Assembly (NCBI GenBank): GCA_000434735.1
Contig: FR881197.1
Coordinates: forward strand, 1-28,260
Reading direction: 5' to 3'
Length of the DNA stretch: 28,260 nucleotides
Source: Bacteroides sp. CAG:530
Lineage (GTDB): Bacteria > Bacteroidota > Bacteroidia > Bacteroidales > Bacteroidaceae
Position numbers and translations under genes: made by a program. The notes beneath the pieces are model-generated. The model was not told the origin of the DNA, ran no database searches, and saw nothing but the letters and a program-made list of their open reading frames with translations. Below, piece after piece: positions 6,711 to 15,006 of the stretch. Every line of letters begins with the position of its first letter. Position 1 is the stretch's first letter.

Positions 6711-9700
6711 ATGCAAAATCATTTTGGCATCCAGAATCTATGGATGGTAAAGAATTTAAGTTTAAAATTTAAAAGAATACCTCTTGCTATGAGGTTGTTG
6801 GTATTGTTTTTTGCTTGTGCTATGAATTTTGCGCATGCAAGTGATACTTATGCTCAGACTTCTAGAATTACGATTGAAGTTACAAATCAGACTGTAGAGT
6901 ATGTATTGGAACAAATTAAGGCAAAAACAGGTTTGGACTATTTTTGCAACAATGCTCACGTAAATTTGAATCGTAAGGTTTCTATATCATTAAACAATGG
7001 TTCTGTGGATGAAGTTTTGAATCAAGTTATTGAAGGTACAAATGTAACCTACTCAATTGTTGATGATAAGATTATTTTTTCAGTAAAGGAAAGTGCAGCT
7101 AAGCAAAGTAGCGATTTGTTGGTAAAAGGTAAAGTAGTAGATTCAAAGGGTGAGCCGGTAATTGGTGCAGCTATTTTGGAAAAAGGTACAACTAATGGTA
7201 CTGTTACCGATTATGATGGTAATTTTACTTTGACACTGAATTCAGAAAAGGCAGAGTTGCAGATTTCTTATATCGGTTATAAAACACAATCACTGAAGGC
7301 TCAGTTTGGAAAACCTATGAGCATTTCTTTGGCAGAAGATACTGAGATATTGGATGAAGTAGTAGTTGTAGGTTACGGCATTCAGAAGAAATCAAACATT
7401 ACTTCTTCTGTTAAGAATATTAAGTCGGAACAAATTATAGGTGTTTCTACTCCTAATGTTGAAAATATGCTGCAAGGTAAAATTGCAGGTGTACAGGTTT
7501 ATCAGTCTGGTGGACGTCCTGGAGAAAAAGCCACTATTCGTATTCGTGGTAAGAGTTCATTGGGTAGTAGCGTAGACCCATTGTGGGTTGTTGACGGTGT
7601 TATTCAGGTTGAAAATCCTGAATTGAATCCGCAAGATATCGAATCATTGACAGTGCTTAAAGATGCAGCTGCAACTTCTCTGTATGGTTCTCGTGCTACT
7701 AGTGGTGTTATTGTTGTTACTACAAAGAAAGCAAAGGGGGATAACCGAAATATTAGTATTTCTGCAAGTTGGGGTATTGGTTCTATAAATGAAGGTAATT
7801 TCAAAATGATGAATTCTCAGCAGTTGGCAGAAGAATGGCGTAAGATGGGTAAAGAAGTTCCTGAACAGGCTGAAAAAGTAGATTTCAACTGGTGGGATGC
7901 TGCAACTCAAACTAGTTTGACTCAGGATTATACAATTTCTTTCTCTGGTGGTAATGAAACTATTCAGTCTTATATTTCTGGTGGATATTATTCTGAAGAT
8001 GCAACCATTAAAGGATTGAAGATTCAGCGATTCAAAGCTTTGGGTAATCTTCAGTATAAGCCTACTTCATGGTTGACTCTTAAACCAAGAGTTCGTGGCT
8101 CTTATGGTGACGATGTAGACCATAATACTCCAGACCTGCATGAATTGTATGCTCAGATGCCTTGGGATTATCCTTACTATGAAGATGGTACAGTTATTAA
8201 TCCTCGTAATTTAAGACCAGGATATACTTGGTATGGTCGTGATAGAAGAAACACTTTCTATGATGCTCAGTATAATTATAGCAAGACTACTTCGTTGAAT
8301 GTAGAAGGTGGTTTTGACTTTGATATTCGTATTAATAATTACTTGACATTCTCATCTACAAATAGTATTAATTTCACTAATACTAAGTATTTCAATTATG
8401 AAGACCCTCGTTCGGTAGCTGCTGCAGCTGTTAAGGGTAGAATGCAGGAAACCTGGACTAAGTCTAAGTCTAGATTCGCTAATCAGATGTTGCGATATAA
8501 CCAGACATTCGGTAAATTGAATGTTGTAGCTTTGGCTGCTTATGAATTTAACGATTATGTGGTAGAACAGACTAGTGTAGAAAAACAAGGTTTCTTCCCT
8601 GGTTCTGAAGTGTTGAATAATGCAGCCAATCTGAATGCTATCAATGGTAAGAAGTTAGAATGGGCATTGGGTTCTGCTCTTTGTAACTTAAATCTTGCTT
8701 ATGATGCGAAATATTTTTTGCAGGCTTCTGTAAGAAATGATGCTTCTTCTCGCTTTGGTAAAGATAAACGTAATGGTGTATTCTTCTCTGTAAGTGGTGG
8801 ATGGAATGTTGCTCAAGAAAACTTCTTCCAAGAATCAGCTTTGTCAAAGGTAATAGATGACGCTAAACTAAGAGTGAGCTATGGTGGCGTTGGTAACTTG
8901 CCTACAGACTATTATCCTCATTTAAATCTTTACGATATTAAAGGCTCATATAATGGTATAATCGGTGCTTTCCCTTCTCAGTTGGGTAACAGTCACTTGT
9001 CTTGGGAGAAATCATACGAAACAAATATTGGTTTGGATTTGCGTTTGATTGATCGTATTAACGTGTCATTAGATTATTATATCAAGAATACATCGGGCTT
9101 GGTTTATTTCGTGACATTGCCAGCAGTAAGTGGTTTTACTGGTTATTGGGATAATATAGGTGCTGTACGCAATAATGGTTTTGAATTGAGTATTGATACA
9201 GAAGTATTGAAGAATACTCCGTTTAAATGGAATCTTGGTTTGAATTACAGCATGAACCGTAATAAGATTGTAGAACTTTATGGTGGTAAGGATGTGATTT
9301 CTAATTGGCAAATTAGACGTGAAGGTGAAGATATCAATACTTTCTATTTAAAGAAATGGTTGGGCGCAGATCCTGAAAATGGCGATCCTTTGTGGGAAAA
9401 GGTAAATGCTGATGGTACAGTAGAAGCAACTAATAATTATAACGAAGCAACATTGCAGGTTGTAGGTAAAGCTACTCCTGATTTTACAGGCTCTATCAAT
9501 TCGCTGATGTCTTATAAGAACTTTTCACTGTCAATGAACTGGAACTTTGTTGTTGGTAACGATGTATATCACTACAGAGAAAACTTCGATTCAAACGGAG
9601 CATATCCAACTTATAACCAAATGGTCCCTATGAGTAATTGGAAAAGATGGGAAAAACCGGGTGACATTGCAACTCATCCACGTCTTGTAGATGGTGGTAA

Positions 9701-9965
9701 CAAGAACTCTCAGAGAAACTCTTCTCGTTATTTGGAAGATGGTTCGTATATTCGTTTGAGAAATGTACAGCTGTCTTATCAGATTCCTTCTTCATTGACT
9801 TCTAAACTTGGATTGAAATCGACTTCTGTATATGTAAGCGGTGATAACTTGCTTACATTTACTAAGTATCCAGGTAGAGACCCAGAAGTAGGTGAAAGTG
9901 GTCAGGATACTTATAGCTATCCAAATATCCGAAAAATCGTCTTTGGTTTAAATGTTAAATTCTAA
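6711..9965 (+). CDS. SusC-like TonB-dependent outer-membrane glycan transporter with STN signalling domain
   Basis: This is the outer-membrane importer of the PUL, 1084 aa. In order it has a signal peptide (cleavage near THE AQT at 47-50), an STN domain at about 52-125 (RITIEVTNQTVEYVLEQI), a carboxypeptidase-regulatory-like domain at about 138-212 (VKGKVVDSKGEPVIGAAI), a TonB box at 212-223 (EILDEVVVVGYG), a plug from about 230 to 340 (MLQGKIAGVQV, VLKDAAATSLYGSRA) and the beta-barrel to the end. The STN domain marks it as a transducer that signals to the FecR-type anti-sigma encoded upstream. It is followed after six bases by susD. Met12 is an alternative start. The substrate cannot be read from the barrel; the downstream GH123-like enzyme suggests a GalNAc-containing glycan. 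Confidence 0.95.
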   Translation: MQNHFGIQNLWMVKNLSLKFKRIPLAMRLLVLFFACAMNFAHASDTYAQTSRITIEVTNQTVEYVLEQIKAKTGLDYFCNNAHVNLNRKVSISLNNGSVDEVLNQVIEGTNVTYSIVDDKIIFSVKESAAKQSSDLLVKGKVVDSKGEPVIGAAILEKGTTNGTVTDYDGNFTLTLNSEKAELQISYIGYKTQSLKAQFGKPMSISLAEDTEILDEVVVVGYGIQKKSNITSSVKNIKSEQIIGVSTPNVENMLQGKIAGVQVYQSGGRPGEKATIRIRGKSSLGSSVDPLWVVDGVIQVENPELNPQDIESLTVLKDAAATSLYGSRATSGVIVVTTKKAKGDNRNISISASWGIGSINEGNFKMMNSQQLAEEWRKMGKEVPEQAEKVDFNWWDAATQTSLTQDYTISFSGGNETIQSYISGGYYSEDATIKGLKIQRFKALGNLQYKPTSWLTLKPRVRGSYGDDVDHNTPDLHELYAQMPWDYPYYEDGTVINPRNLRPGYTWYGRDRRNTFYDAQYNYSKTTSLNVEGGFDFDIRINNYLTFSSTNSINFTNTKYFNYEDPRSVAAAAVKGRMQETWTKSKSRFANQMLRYNQTFGKLNVVALAAYEFNDYVVEQTSVEKQGFFPGSEVLNNAANLNAINGKKLEWALGSALCNLNLAYDAKYFLQASVRNDASSRFGKDKRNGVFFSVSGGWNVAQENFFQESALSKVIDDAKLRVSYGGVGNLPTDYYPHLNLYDIKGSYNGIIGAFPSQLGNSHLSWEKSYETNIGLDLRLIDRINVSLDYYIKNTSGLVYFVTLPAVSGFTGYWDNIGAVRNNGFELSIDTEVLKNTPFKWNLGLNYSMNRNKIVELYGGKDVISNWQIRREGEDINTFYLKKWLGADPENGDPLWEKVNADGTVEATNNYNEATLQVVGKATPDFTGSINSLMSYKNFSLSMNWNFVVGNDVYHYRENFDSNGAYPTYNQMVPMSNWKRWEKPGDIATHPRLVDGGNKNSQRNSSRYLEDGSYIRLRNVQLSYQIPSSLTSKLGLKSTSVYVSGDNLLTFTKYPGRDPEVGESGQDTYSYPNIRKIVFGLNVKF

Positions 9966-9971
9966 TAGGGT

Positions 9972-11639
9972 ATGAAAAAGATTCTTTTATCATTAGCAAT
10001 AGCTTGTTCAATTACATCTTGTGATATTGAACGTCTGCCTTATGACTCGGTAGACAGTAATGTAGCCATCTCTGACCCCAATTATGCATCTAATGCATTG
10101 GTGGGTATTTATGGTAATTTGAAAAGTAAGTTGTCAAATTCATGGATTAATGAAGCGCATCGTTTGATGGAGTATAACGGTGATAATGTTTCACTTAGTG
10201 GTACTACAGGTGATGATCTTTTCTATATTTATAATTATCATCGCATAGATAATGGTGGTCGTGTGAATCGTTTTTGGGTGAAATCTTATCAAGTTATATA
10301 TGGAGCAAATGCAGCCATTGAAAATATAGCTGAAGGAGTAAATGTTGAAAATGATAACTATCTTGGTGAAGCTTATTTCTTGAGAGCAATGATGTATCTT
10401 TATCTTTCTAATGCATTTGGTAAACCTTACACTTTAGCTTCAGAAACAGACTTGAGTGTGCCTTTGAAATTAGATACGGACATCTCTAACATTCCAGAAC
10501 GCTCTACAGTTAAGAAGGTGTATGGTCAAATAGAAAAGGATTTGCTGAAAGCTGCCGATTTAATGACAATTGAAAAGAAAGCAATTTTTGCAACTCGTGA
10601 AGCTGCTTATGCTCTGTTATCTAGATTGTATCTGTATATGGGCAATAACGGTGAATGTGTAAAATATGCAAATAAGGTAATTGACAGTAAACGCTTTAGT
10701 TTGTTGAGTGCTGAGAATTTCCGCAAGATGAATACATTGATTCCAGAAAACAATTCTGAAGCAATATTCTCAATCAAGTATCTTTCTGGTATTGAGGAAG
10801 GTTCTTTGAATGATGTTGTAGGTGGTTTTTATTCAACAATTGACGGATTAGGATGGGGCGAAATGTATGCTTCAAGAACATATATTGATGCTGTTAACTA
10901 TTTCCCGAATGACGCACGTCAAGCATTTATTGTTCCGCAATATGCGCAAGGAACTGATATGGAAGCTGTTTGGGTAGAAGATGTTAATGTAGAAGGCACA
11001 GGTATCCCTACTTATCAGTTTGGGGTATATCATGCTGATGGCGAAGGTGGTTACATGACTACATCGGATAATACTCGTATTGATTTAAATAAGGAAACAA
11101 CTGCAACAGGGGCTGTAGAGTATTCTTTTGAAAAAGCTGGTCATAAGGTTCAGGTTTACGTAGACAAGAAGATGACAAAGAGAGGTAAATATCCTTTGTA
11201 TTTTATTACTAAATGTTCATTACAGGAAGGAAAGAACCACGCTTGGTCACCTTGTATCCTTCGTTATTCTGAAGTCCTTTTAAATAAGGCAGAAGCTCTT
11301 TGTAAATTGAACGACCCAGATGCAGTAAATGTATTGAACGAGTTGAGATTACATCGTGATTGTCCTAATTATACTTCAGGTGATTTGGTTTCTGGTAGAG
11401 GTAATTCTGATTTATTGGATGTTATCTTGGATGAACGTAGAATAGAATTGGCTTATGAAGGTCATCGTGCAATGGACTTATACCGTAATAAAAAGAACTT
11501 GAATCGTAATTATCCGGGTAGCCATTTGGTAAATAAAAATTCATTTAAGGAAATCAAGTGGTCTGATAAGAATATTATTCAGTTGATTCCTATTAATCAG
11601 ATTAATGCACAAGGAAATCTTGTACAGAACGAAATCTGA
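9972..11639 (+). CDS. SusD/RagB-like surface glycan-binding lipoprotein
   Basis: This is a SusD-family outer-membrane lipoprotein of 555 aa that forms the lid of the SusC transporter encoded immediately upstream. The signal peptide ends in a lipobox, SITSC, with lipidated C17. The family pattern is visible: an N-terminal helical region around YQVIYGANAAIENIAEG, GEAYFLRAMMYLYLSNAFG, helical repeat pairs such as AAYALLSRLYLYMGN, and the C-terminal block ILRYSEVLLNKAEALCKLND and VILDERRIELAYEGHRAMDLYR. It is co-transcribed with susC; a strong hairpin then separates it from the GH123-like gene. Confidence 0.95.
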   Translation: MKKILLSLAIACSITSCDIERLPYDSVDSNVAISDPNYASNALVGIYGNLKSKLSNSWINEAHRLMEYNGDNVSLSGTTGDDLFYIYNYHRIDNGGRVNRFWVKSYQVIYGANAAIENIAEGVNVENDNYLGEAYFLRAMMYLYLSNAFGKPYTLASETDLSVPLKLDTDISNIPERSTVKKVYGQIEKDLLKAADLMTIEKKAIFATREAAYALLSRLYLYMGNNGECVKYANKVIDSKRFSLLSAENFRKMNTLIPENNSEAIFSIKYLSGIEEGSLNDVVGGFYSTIDGLGWGEMYASRTYIDAVNYFPNDARQAFIVPQYAQGTDMEAVWVEDVNVEGTGIPTYQFGVYHADGEGGYMTTSDNTRIDLNKETTATGAVEYSFEKAGHKVQVYVDKKMTKRGKYPLYFITKCSLQEGKNHAWSPCILRYSEVLLNKAEALCKLNDPDAVNVLNELRLHRDCPNYTSGDLVSGRGNSDLLDVILDERRIELAYEGHRAMDLYRNKKNLNRNYPGSHLVNKNSFKEIKWSDKNIIQLIPINQINAQGNLVQNEI

Positions 11640-11687
11640 TAAAGGTTATTATTAATATGGCTATAAAGCTATAAGTTTGCTATATAT

Positions 11688-11742
11688 AAAGTTCCTATGA
11701 ATAGGTTTGACTAATTGTCTTTTACTGATTCATAGGGACTTT
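11688..11742 (+). terminator. Strong hairpin between susD and the GH123-like gene
   Basis: A 15-bp stem (11688-11702 with 11728-11742) pairs completely with a single G-U and has a 25-nt loop. It is followed by T-rich sequence (ttatttattgttttatt). It could end most susCD transcripts and let a fraction read through to the enzyme gene, or stop transcription completely. The gap as a whole (11640-11782) is AT-rich. Confidence 0.7.
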
Positions 11743-11782
11743 ATTTATTGTTTTATTATTATTTTGCATAAGTTGATATATA

Positions 11783-13537
11783 ATGAATGTAATTCGATGT
11801 ATGTATAGTTGGGCTGTGGCCCTTTTGTTTGCAGTAGCTCCCGTTTACGGACAGACAGATTATGAAGAGTTGACTGTTGATGAACCTGTAAACATGGAAG
11901 CTTGGAACCGTTTGCCAAGTGGAGTACATGTTTCTTGGGCAAATACAAATGTGCGTTATGCACAGTCTGAAGTTCCAGCTATTAAGAAAAATATGGTATG
12001 TAGCCTGAAAGGTTGGAAAGGAGAAAAACTAAGTGCTTTGTTGGCTGTTTGGAATAATGAGGCAGATTGTACTTTGTCTTTGAAACTATCAGATTTGAGG
12101 GGAAATAATGGAAATGTTATTTCAAAAGAACAGTTGAAGGCTGGCTTTGTTCGTTATGTTATGACGGACGAATTTATCCGTAAGGGAAAAACAAGTTGTG
12201 GATTTAGACCGAATAAGGCAGAATGGGATTCTTCATTAGTGGCTGATGTTATTGATGTTAAAGAAAAACATGTTTTGAAAAAACATCAAGTATCTCCTAT
12301 ATGGGTGTCTGTACAGGTTCCTCAGAATGTTTCTAAAGGTAAGTACACGGGAGAAGTGATTGTATATTCGAATGCGCACGAATGTCAGCGTTTAAAATTG
12401 CAGGTGGAAGTTATGAATAGAGAGTTGCCTAAACCTTCAGAGTGGGGGTTCCATTTGGATTTATGGCAAAATCCCTATGCTGTAGCACGATTCCATAATG
12501 TGAAAGTGTGGAGTAAAGAACATTTTGATTTGATGCGTCCTGTTATGCAGGCTTTAGCGGATGCTGGTCAGAAGGTAGTTACTACAAGTATAATGCATAA
12601 ACCTTGGAACGGTCAGACATACGATTATTTTGAATCTATGATTGTTTGGCGTAAGACATTGAGCGGTGAATGGAAATTTACTTTTGATGTATTCGATAAA
12701 TGGGTTGAGTTTATGGTGTCTTTAGGCATTGATAAGCAAATCAACTGTTATTCGATGGTGCCGTGGAGCTATTCTTTCCAATATTTCGATGAGTGTACTA
12801 ATAAAATGCAGGTGGTGAAATGTAAACCAGGTGAACCGGCTTACAATGAGATGTGGACAGCTTTCCTTACAGCTTTTGCAAAGCATTTAAAGGAAAAAAA
12901 CTGGTTTGATAAGACTTGTATCGCTATGGATGAACGCCCTATGCCGGTAATGAAAACCGTTATTTCATTGGTGAAAGGCGTTGATAAAAATTTTAAGCTT
13001 GCTTTGGCTGGATTGTATTATGAGGAAATTGAAAAGGATTTGTATGACTATTGTATTTCTACAGACCAATCTTATCCTAAGGAAGTAATTGAGCGTCGAG
13101 CAAAAGATAAACTAGTTACGACATATTATACTTATTGTGCAGATTGTAAGCCTAATTGTTTTACATTCTCTGATCCAGCCGAATCGTCTTGGATGCCTTT
13201 GTATTCTGCTAAACTTGGAATCGGTGGCTATTTAAGATGGGCTTATAATAGTTGGGTAATCAATCCTTTGCAGGATTCAAGATTCCGTCAATGGCCGGCA
13301 GGTGATACTTATTTAGTTTATCCTGGATATCGCTCTTCTGTGCGTTTTGAAAAAATGATTGAGGGTATTCAATTGTATGAGAAAATTCGAATTCTGAAGG
13401 AATCGTATGAGAATAATCCTAGTGTTTTGAAGCGCATTGATAAGACCTTGCAAACAATGAATATTGAATCATTGAAGCAGGAAGGTCGCGCGGCTTCAGA
13501 TGTGAAAAAGATTATGGATTTGACAAATAATTATTAA
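11783..13537 (+). CDS. GH123-like (DUF4091) secreted beta-N-acetylgalactosaminidase candidate
   Basis: This is a 584-aa secreted or periplasmic glycoside hydrolase candidate. A signal peptide (about 1-24, ending VYG-Q) precedes a beta-sandwich-like region and a catalytic barrel of the DUF4091/GH123 type. An Asp-Glu pair, D383-E384 in AMDERPMPV, matches the adjacent acidic pair used by GH123 enzymes for substrate-assisted catalysis on beta-GalNAc. Other family-like blocks are FHLDLWQNPYAVARFHNV, CYSMVPWSYSF and GYLRWAYNSWVINPLQDSRFRQWPAGDTYLVYP. Bacteroides vulgatus BvGH123 has comparable length. It is the only enzyme next to this susCD pair, so glycosphingolipid or other host GalNAc glycans are plausible targets; that is inference. 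The start codon follows an imperfect -7-like sequence (TTATTTTG), so it may have its own weak promoter. Confidence 0.85.
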   Translation: MNVIRCMYSWAVALLFAVAPVYGQTDYEELTVDEPVNMEAWNRLPSGVHVSWANTNVRYAQSEVPAIKKNMVCSLKGWKGEKLSALLAVWNNEADCTLSLKLSDLRGNNGNVISKEQLKAGFVRYVMTDEFIRKGKTSCGFRPNKAEWDSSLVADVIDVKEKHVLKKHQVSPIWVSVQVPQNVSKGKYTGEVIVYSNAHECQRLKLQVEVMNRELPKPSEWGFHLDLWQNPYAVARFHNVKVWSKEHFDLMRPVMQALADAGQKVVTTSIMHKPWNGQTYDYFESMIVWRKTLSGEWKFTFDVFDKWVEFMVSLGIDKQINCYSMVPWSYSFQYFDECTNKMQVVKCKPGEPAYNEMWTAFLTAFAKHLKEKNWFDKTCIAMDERPMPVMKTVISLVKGVDKNFKLALAGLYYEEIEKDLYDYCISTDQSYPKEVIERRAKDKLVTTYYTYCADCKPNCFTFSDPAESSWMPLYSAKLGIGGYLRWAYNSWVINPLQDSRFRQWPAGDTYLVYPGYRSSVRFEKMIEGIQLYEKIRILKESYENNPSVLKRIDKTLQTMNIESLKQEGRAASDVKKIMDLTNNY

Positions 13538-13567
13538 GGCTGATTATTATTATCTGTCTTTGTATAG

Positions 13568-13612
13568 AAGAATCAACGGTAAGCAGGTTGAATTAGCTTG
13601 CTGTTGATTCTT
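13568..13612 (+). terminator. Terminator after the GH123-like gene
   Basis: A 16-bp stem (13569-13584 with 13596-13611) contains two G-U pairs and gains one A-T pair outside. The loop is 11 nt and a short TTTCTT follows. It lies 31 bp past the GH123 stop codon and closes the PUL. Confidence 0.7.
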
Positions 13613-13629
13613 TCTTGCATGTATTCATT

Positions 13630-13653
13630 CAGATGGAGCAGTCGGTTGTTGGC
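13630..13653. repeat. Imperfect repeat resembling 14960-14982 (possible diverged att site)
   Basis: The 24-bp stretch shares CAGAT, AGCA, CGGTT and GGC blocks, in order, with the 23-bp stretch at 14960-14982, with substitutions and small gaps between. The two flank the integrase gene in direct orientation. The match is weak and could be chance. Confidence 0.2.
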
Positions 13654-13670
13654 AGATTGTAGTTGTTTTA

Positions 13671-14891
13671 TTATTTCCCCTTATATATTCTTCTGATGAT
13701 TTTGCGGTTAGCATCATTTATTTGCGAAGTATCAATAGAGTCTAGATACGTCTGTGTAGTCTTGTACGAGTGATGCCCCATCCCTTCGCTGATAATGGCT
13801 ATAGAGAAATTCATGTTTCGGGCAAGACTAGCCCATGAATGACGTGCCACGTACGACGTTAGCGGGATTTTCAGTCCTATCATTTCGCCTATCTTCTTCA
13901 GGTTACGGTTTACACTTTCTTGCATCAGCCGGTACTGCCTATACTCAGTTCCGTCTTCACGCAGAATAATAGGTAGCATGTAGGGTGTATTTTTGGTTAG
14001 CGGTGCGTAGCGCTCTACTATTTCCTGTTGCTCACGCTCCCATTCTATGGTAAGGAATTGATTGTTTTTCTTGCGGCAATAGCTAAGCATACCATATTTT
14101 AAATCGGATTTCCGCAGATAGGCGATATCTACAAAAGGCATTCCCCTCATGTAAAAGCTGAACATAAAGATATCGCGTGCAAAGGCGATAGGCGAATTCT
14201 TTGGTAATATCAGTCGCTTTATGGCGCGAATATCGGCTTCTGAAATAGCGCGTTTTCTTGTCTTTACAAACGAAAGATGAACTCGGTCGAAAATCTTATT
14301 GTCGGGTGTAACTCCTTCAATTACTGCTTTATGGTAGAGAGTATTAAGAGTGCGCAGATAAAAACGGATGGAATTTTGTTGCAAGCCACGGTTGGTGAGC
14401 CACGCTTCGTAATGCTCCATCATATCGGGCGACAGCTCGTCGAAAGTGAGGTCCTTTGATTGTCTGAACTCACGGAAACGGCGATAGGCATTAAGATATG
14501 TATGCAGTGTGCCTAGTCTACCCATCAATTCTTTCTTCTCTATTTGTTCTAGTAGAAAAGTGAAGACGGATTTTTCTGTTGAATGTTTCATGAAGGCGTT
14601 GCACATATCGTCTATCGTATAGTCTATTCCTTCATTATTCATCTTTTCGGCGATTTCTTTGTATCGGCTTAGTTCTTTGTGTGCGGATAAGCGGATATTC
14701 AGCAAGTGATACTTTCGTTCGCTATTAGTGGCGATGAGAATGTCTTCTCGTTCATTATCCCATTCTTCCGGAAAAATATGATAGTCGCTGCTCATCCGGC
14801 GAACGTTGCGTTGGTAAATTACCTGATAGTAAAGTGTGCCTTCTGCCCCTTTTACGGTAGAAGGACGGAATTTCAATTTTATAGTTGTCAT
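13671..14891 (-). CDS. Tyrosine recombinase / integrase of the Bacteroidetes phage-integrase family
   Basis: This is a site-specific tyrosine recombinase of 406 aa from the preferred start MTTIKLKFRPS, which matches the usual start of this family; an ATG 33 bp upstream (14924) lies inside the loop of an inverted repeat. An N-terminal arm-binding-like region (about 1-85) precedes a SAM-like core-binding domain (about 105-210) and the catalytic domain. Catalytic residues in this numbering are R249 (FYMRGMPF), K274 or K275, R350 in YVARHSW, H373 (GMGHH) and nucleophile Y382 (TTQTYLD). The first position of the usual HxxR box is Tyr347. I recall SYVARHSW-type boxes in other Bacteroides integrases, including those linked to DNA inversion, so it is probably active. 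No excisionase, relaxase or cargo genes are adjacent: it is an orphan at the edge of the AT-rich PUL. Confidence 0.92.
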   Translation of the reverse strand: MTTIKLKFRPSTVKGAEGTLYYQVIYQRNVRRMSSDYHIFPEEWDNEREDILIATNSERKYHLLNIRLSAHKELSRYKEIAEKMNNEGIDYTIDDMCNAFMKHSTEKSVFTFLLEQIEKKELMGRLGTLHTYLNAYRRFREFRQSKDLTFDELSPDMMEHYEAWLTNRGLQQNSIRFYLRTLNTLYHKAVIEGVTPDNKIFDRVHLSFVKTRKRAISEADIRAIKRLILPKNSPIAFARDIFMFSFYMRGMPFVDIAYLRKSDLKYGMLSYCRKKNNQFLTIEWEREQQEIVERYAPLTKNTPYMLPIILREDGTEYRQYRLMQESVNRNLKKIGEMIGLKIPLTSYVARHSWASLARNMNFSIAIISEGMGHHSYKTTQTYLDSIDTSQINDANRKIIRRIYKGK

Positions 14892-14892
14892 A

Positions 14893-14902
14893 TATACGTA
14901 TA
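14893..14902. repeat. 10-bp palindrome TATACGTATA beside the integrase start
   Basis: TATACGTATA is a perfect palindrome filling the space between the integrase start codon (14889-14891) and the 19-bp inverted repeat beginning at 14903. Its position suits an operator or a binding site for the recombinase itself. This is inference from position. Confidence 0.35.
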
Positions 14903-14958
14903 AATAAATTGGAATATGTCTCATATTTTAGCAAAAACAAGACATATTCCAATTTATT
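14903..14958. repeat. Perfect 19-bp inverted repeat upstream of the integrase
   Basis: AATAAATTGGAATATGTCT (14903-14921) is the exact reverse complement of positions 14940-14958, with an 18-nt spacer. On the minus strand it lies 48 bp after the DUF187 stop codon and 11 bp before the integrase ATG. It could be the DUF187 terminator (no good U-run follows), a structured 5' leader that limits integrase translation, or a paired recombinase site. Confidence 0.85.
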
Positions 14959-14959
14959 A

Positions 14960-14982
14960 CAGATAAAGCAACGGTTTGTGGC
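14960..14982. repeat. Imperfect partner of the repeat at 13630-13653
   Basis: This direct-orientation partner of 13630-13653 starts two bases past the 19-bp inverted repeat. If real, the two would be diverged ends of a small unit carrying only the integrase. Similarity is limited and unproven. Confidence 0.2.
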
Positions 14983-15006
14983 GATATCCGTCTATATGAT
15001 GTAGTG

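Noticed and set aside
14903..14958. Invertible promoter segment
   Set aside because: The 18-bp spacer is too short for a DNA-inversion segment carrying a promoter; other roles are more likely.
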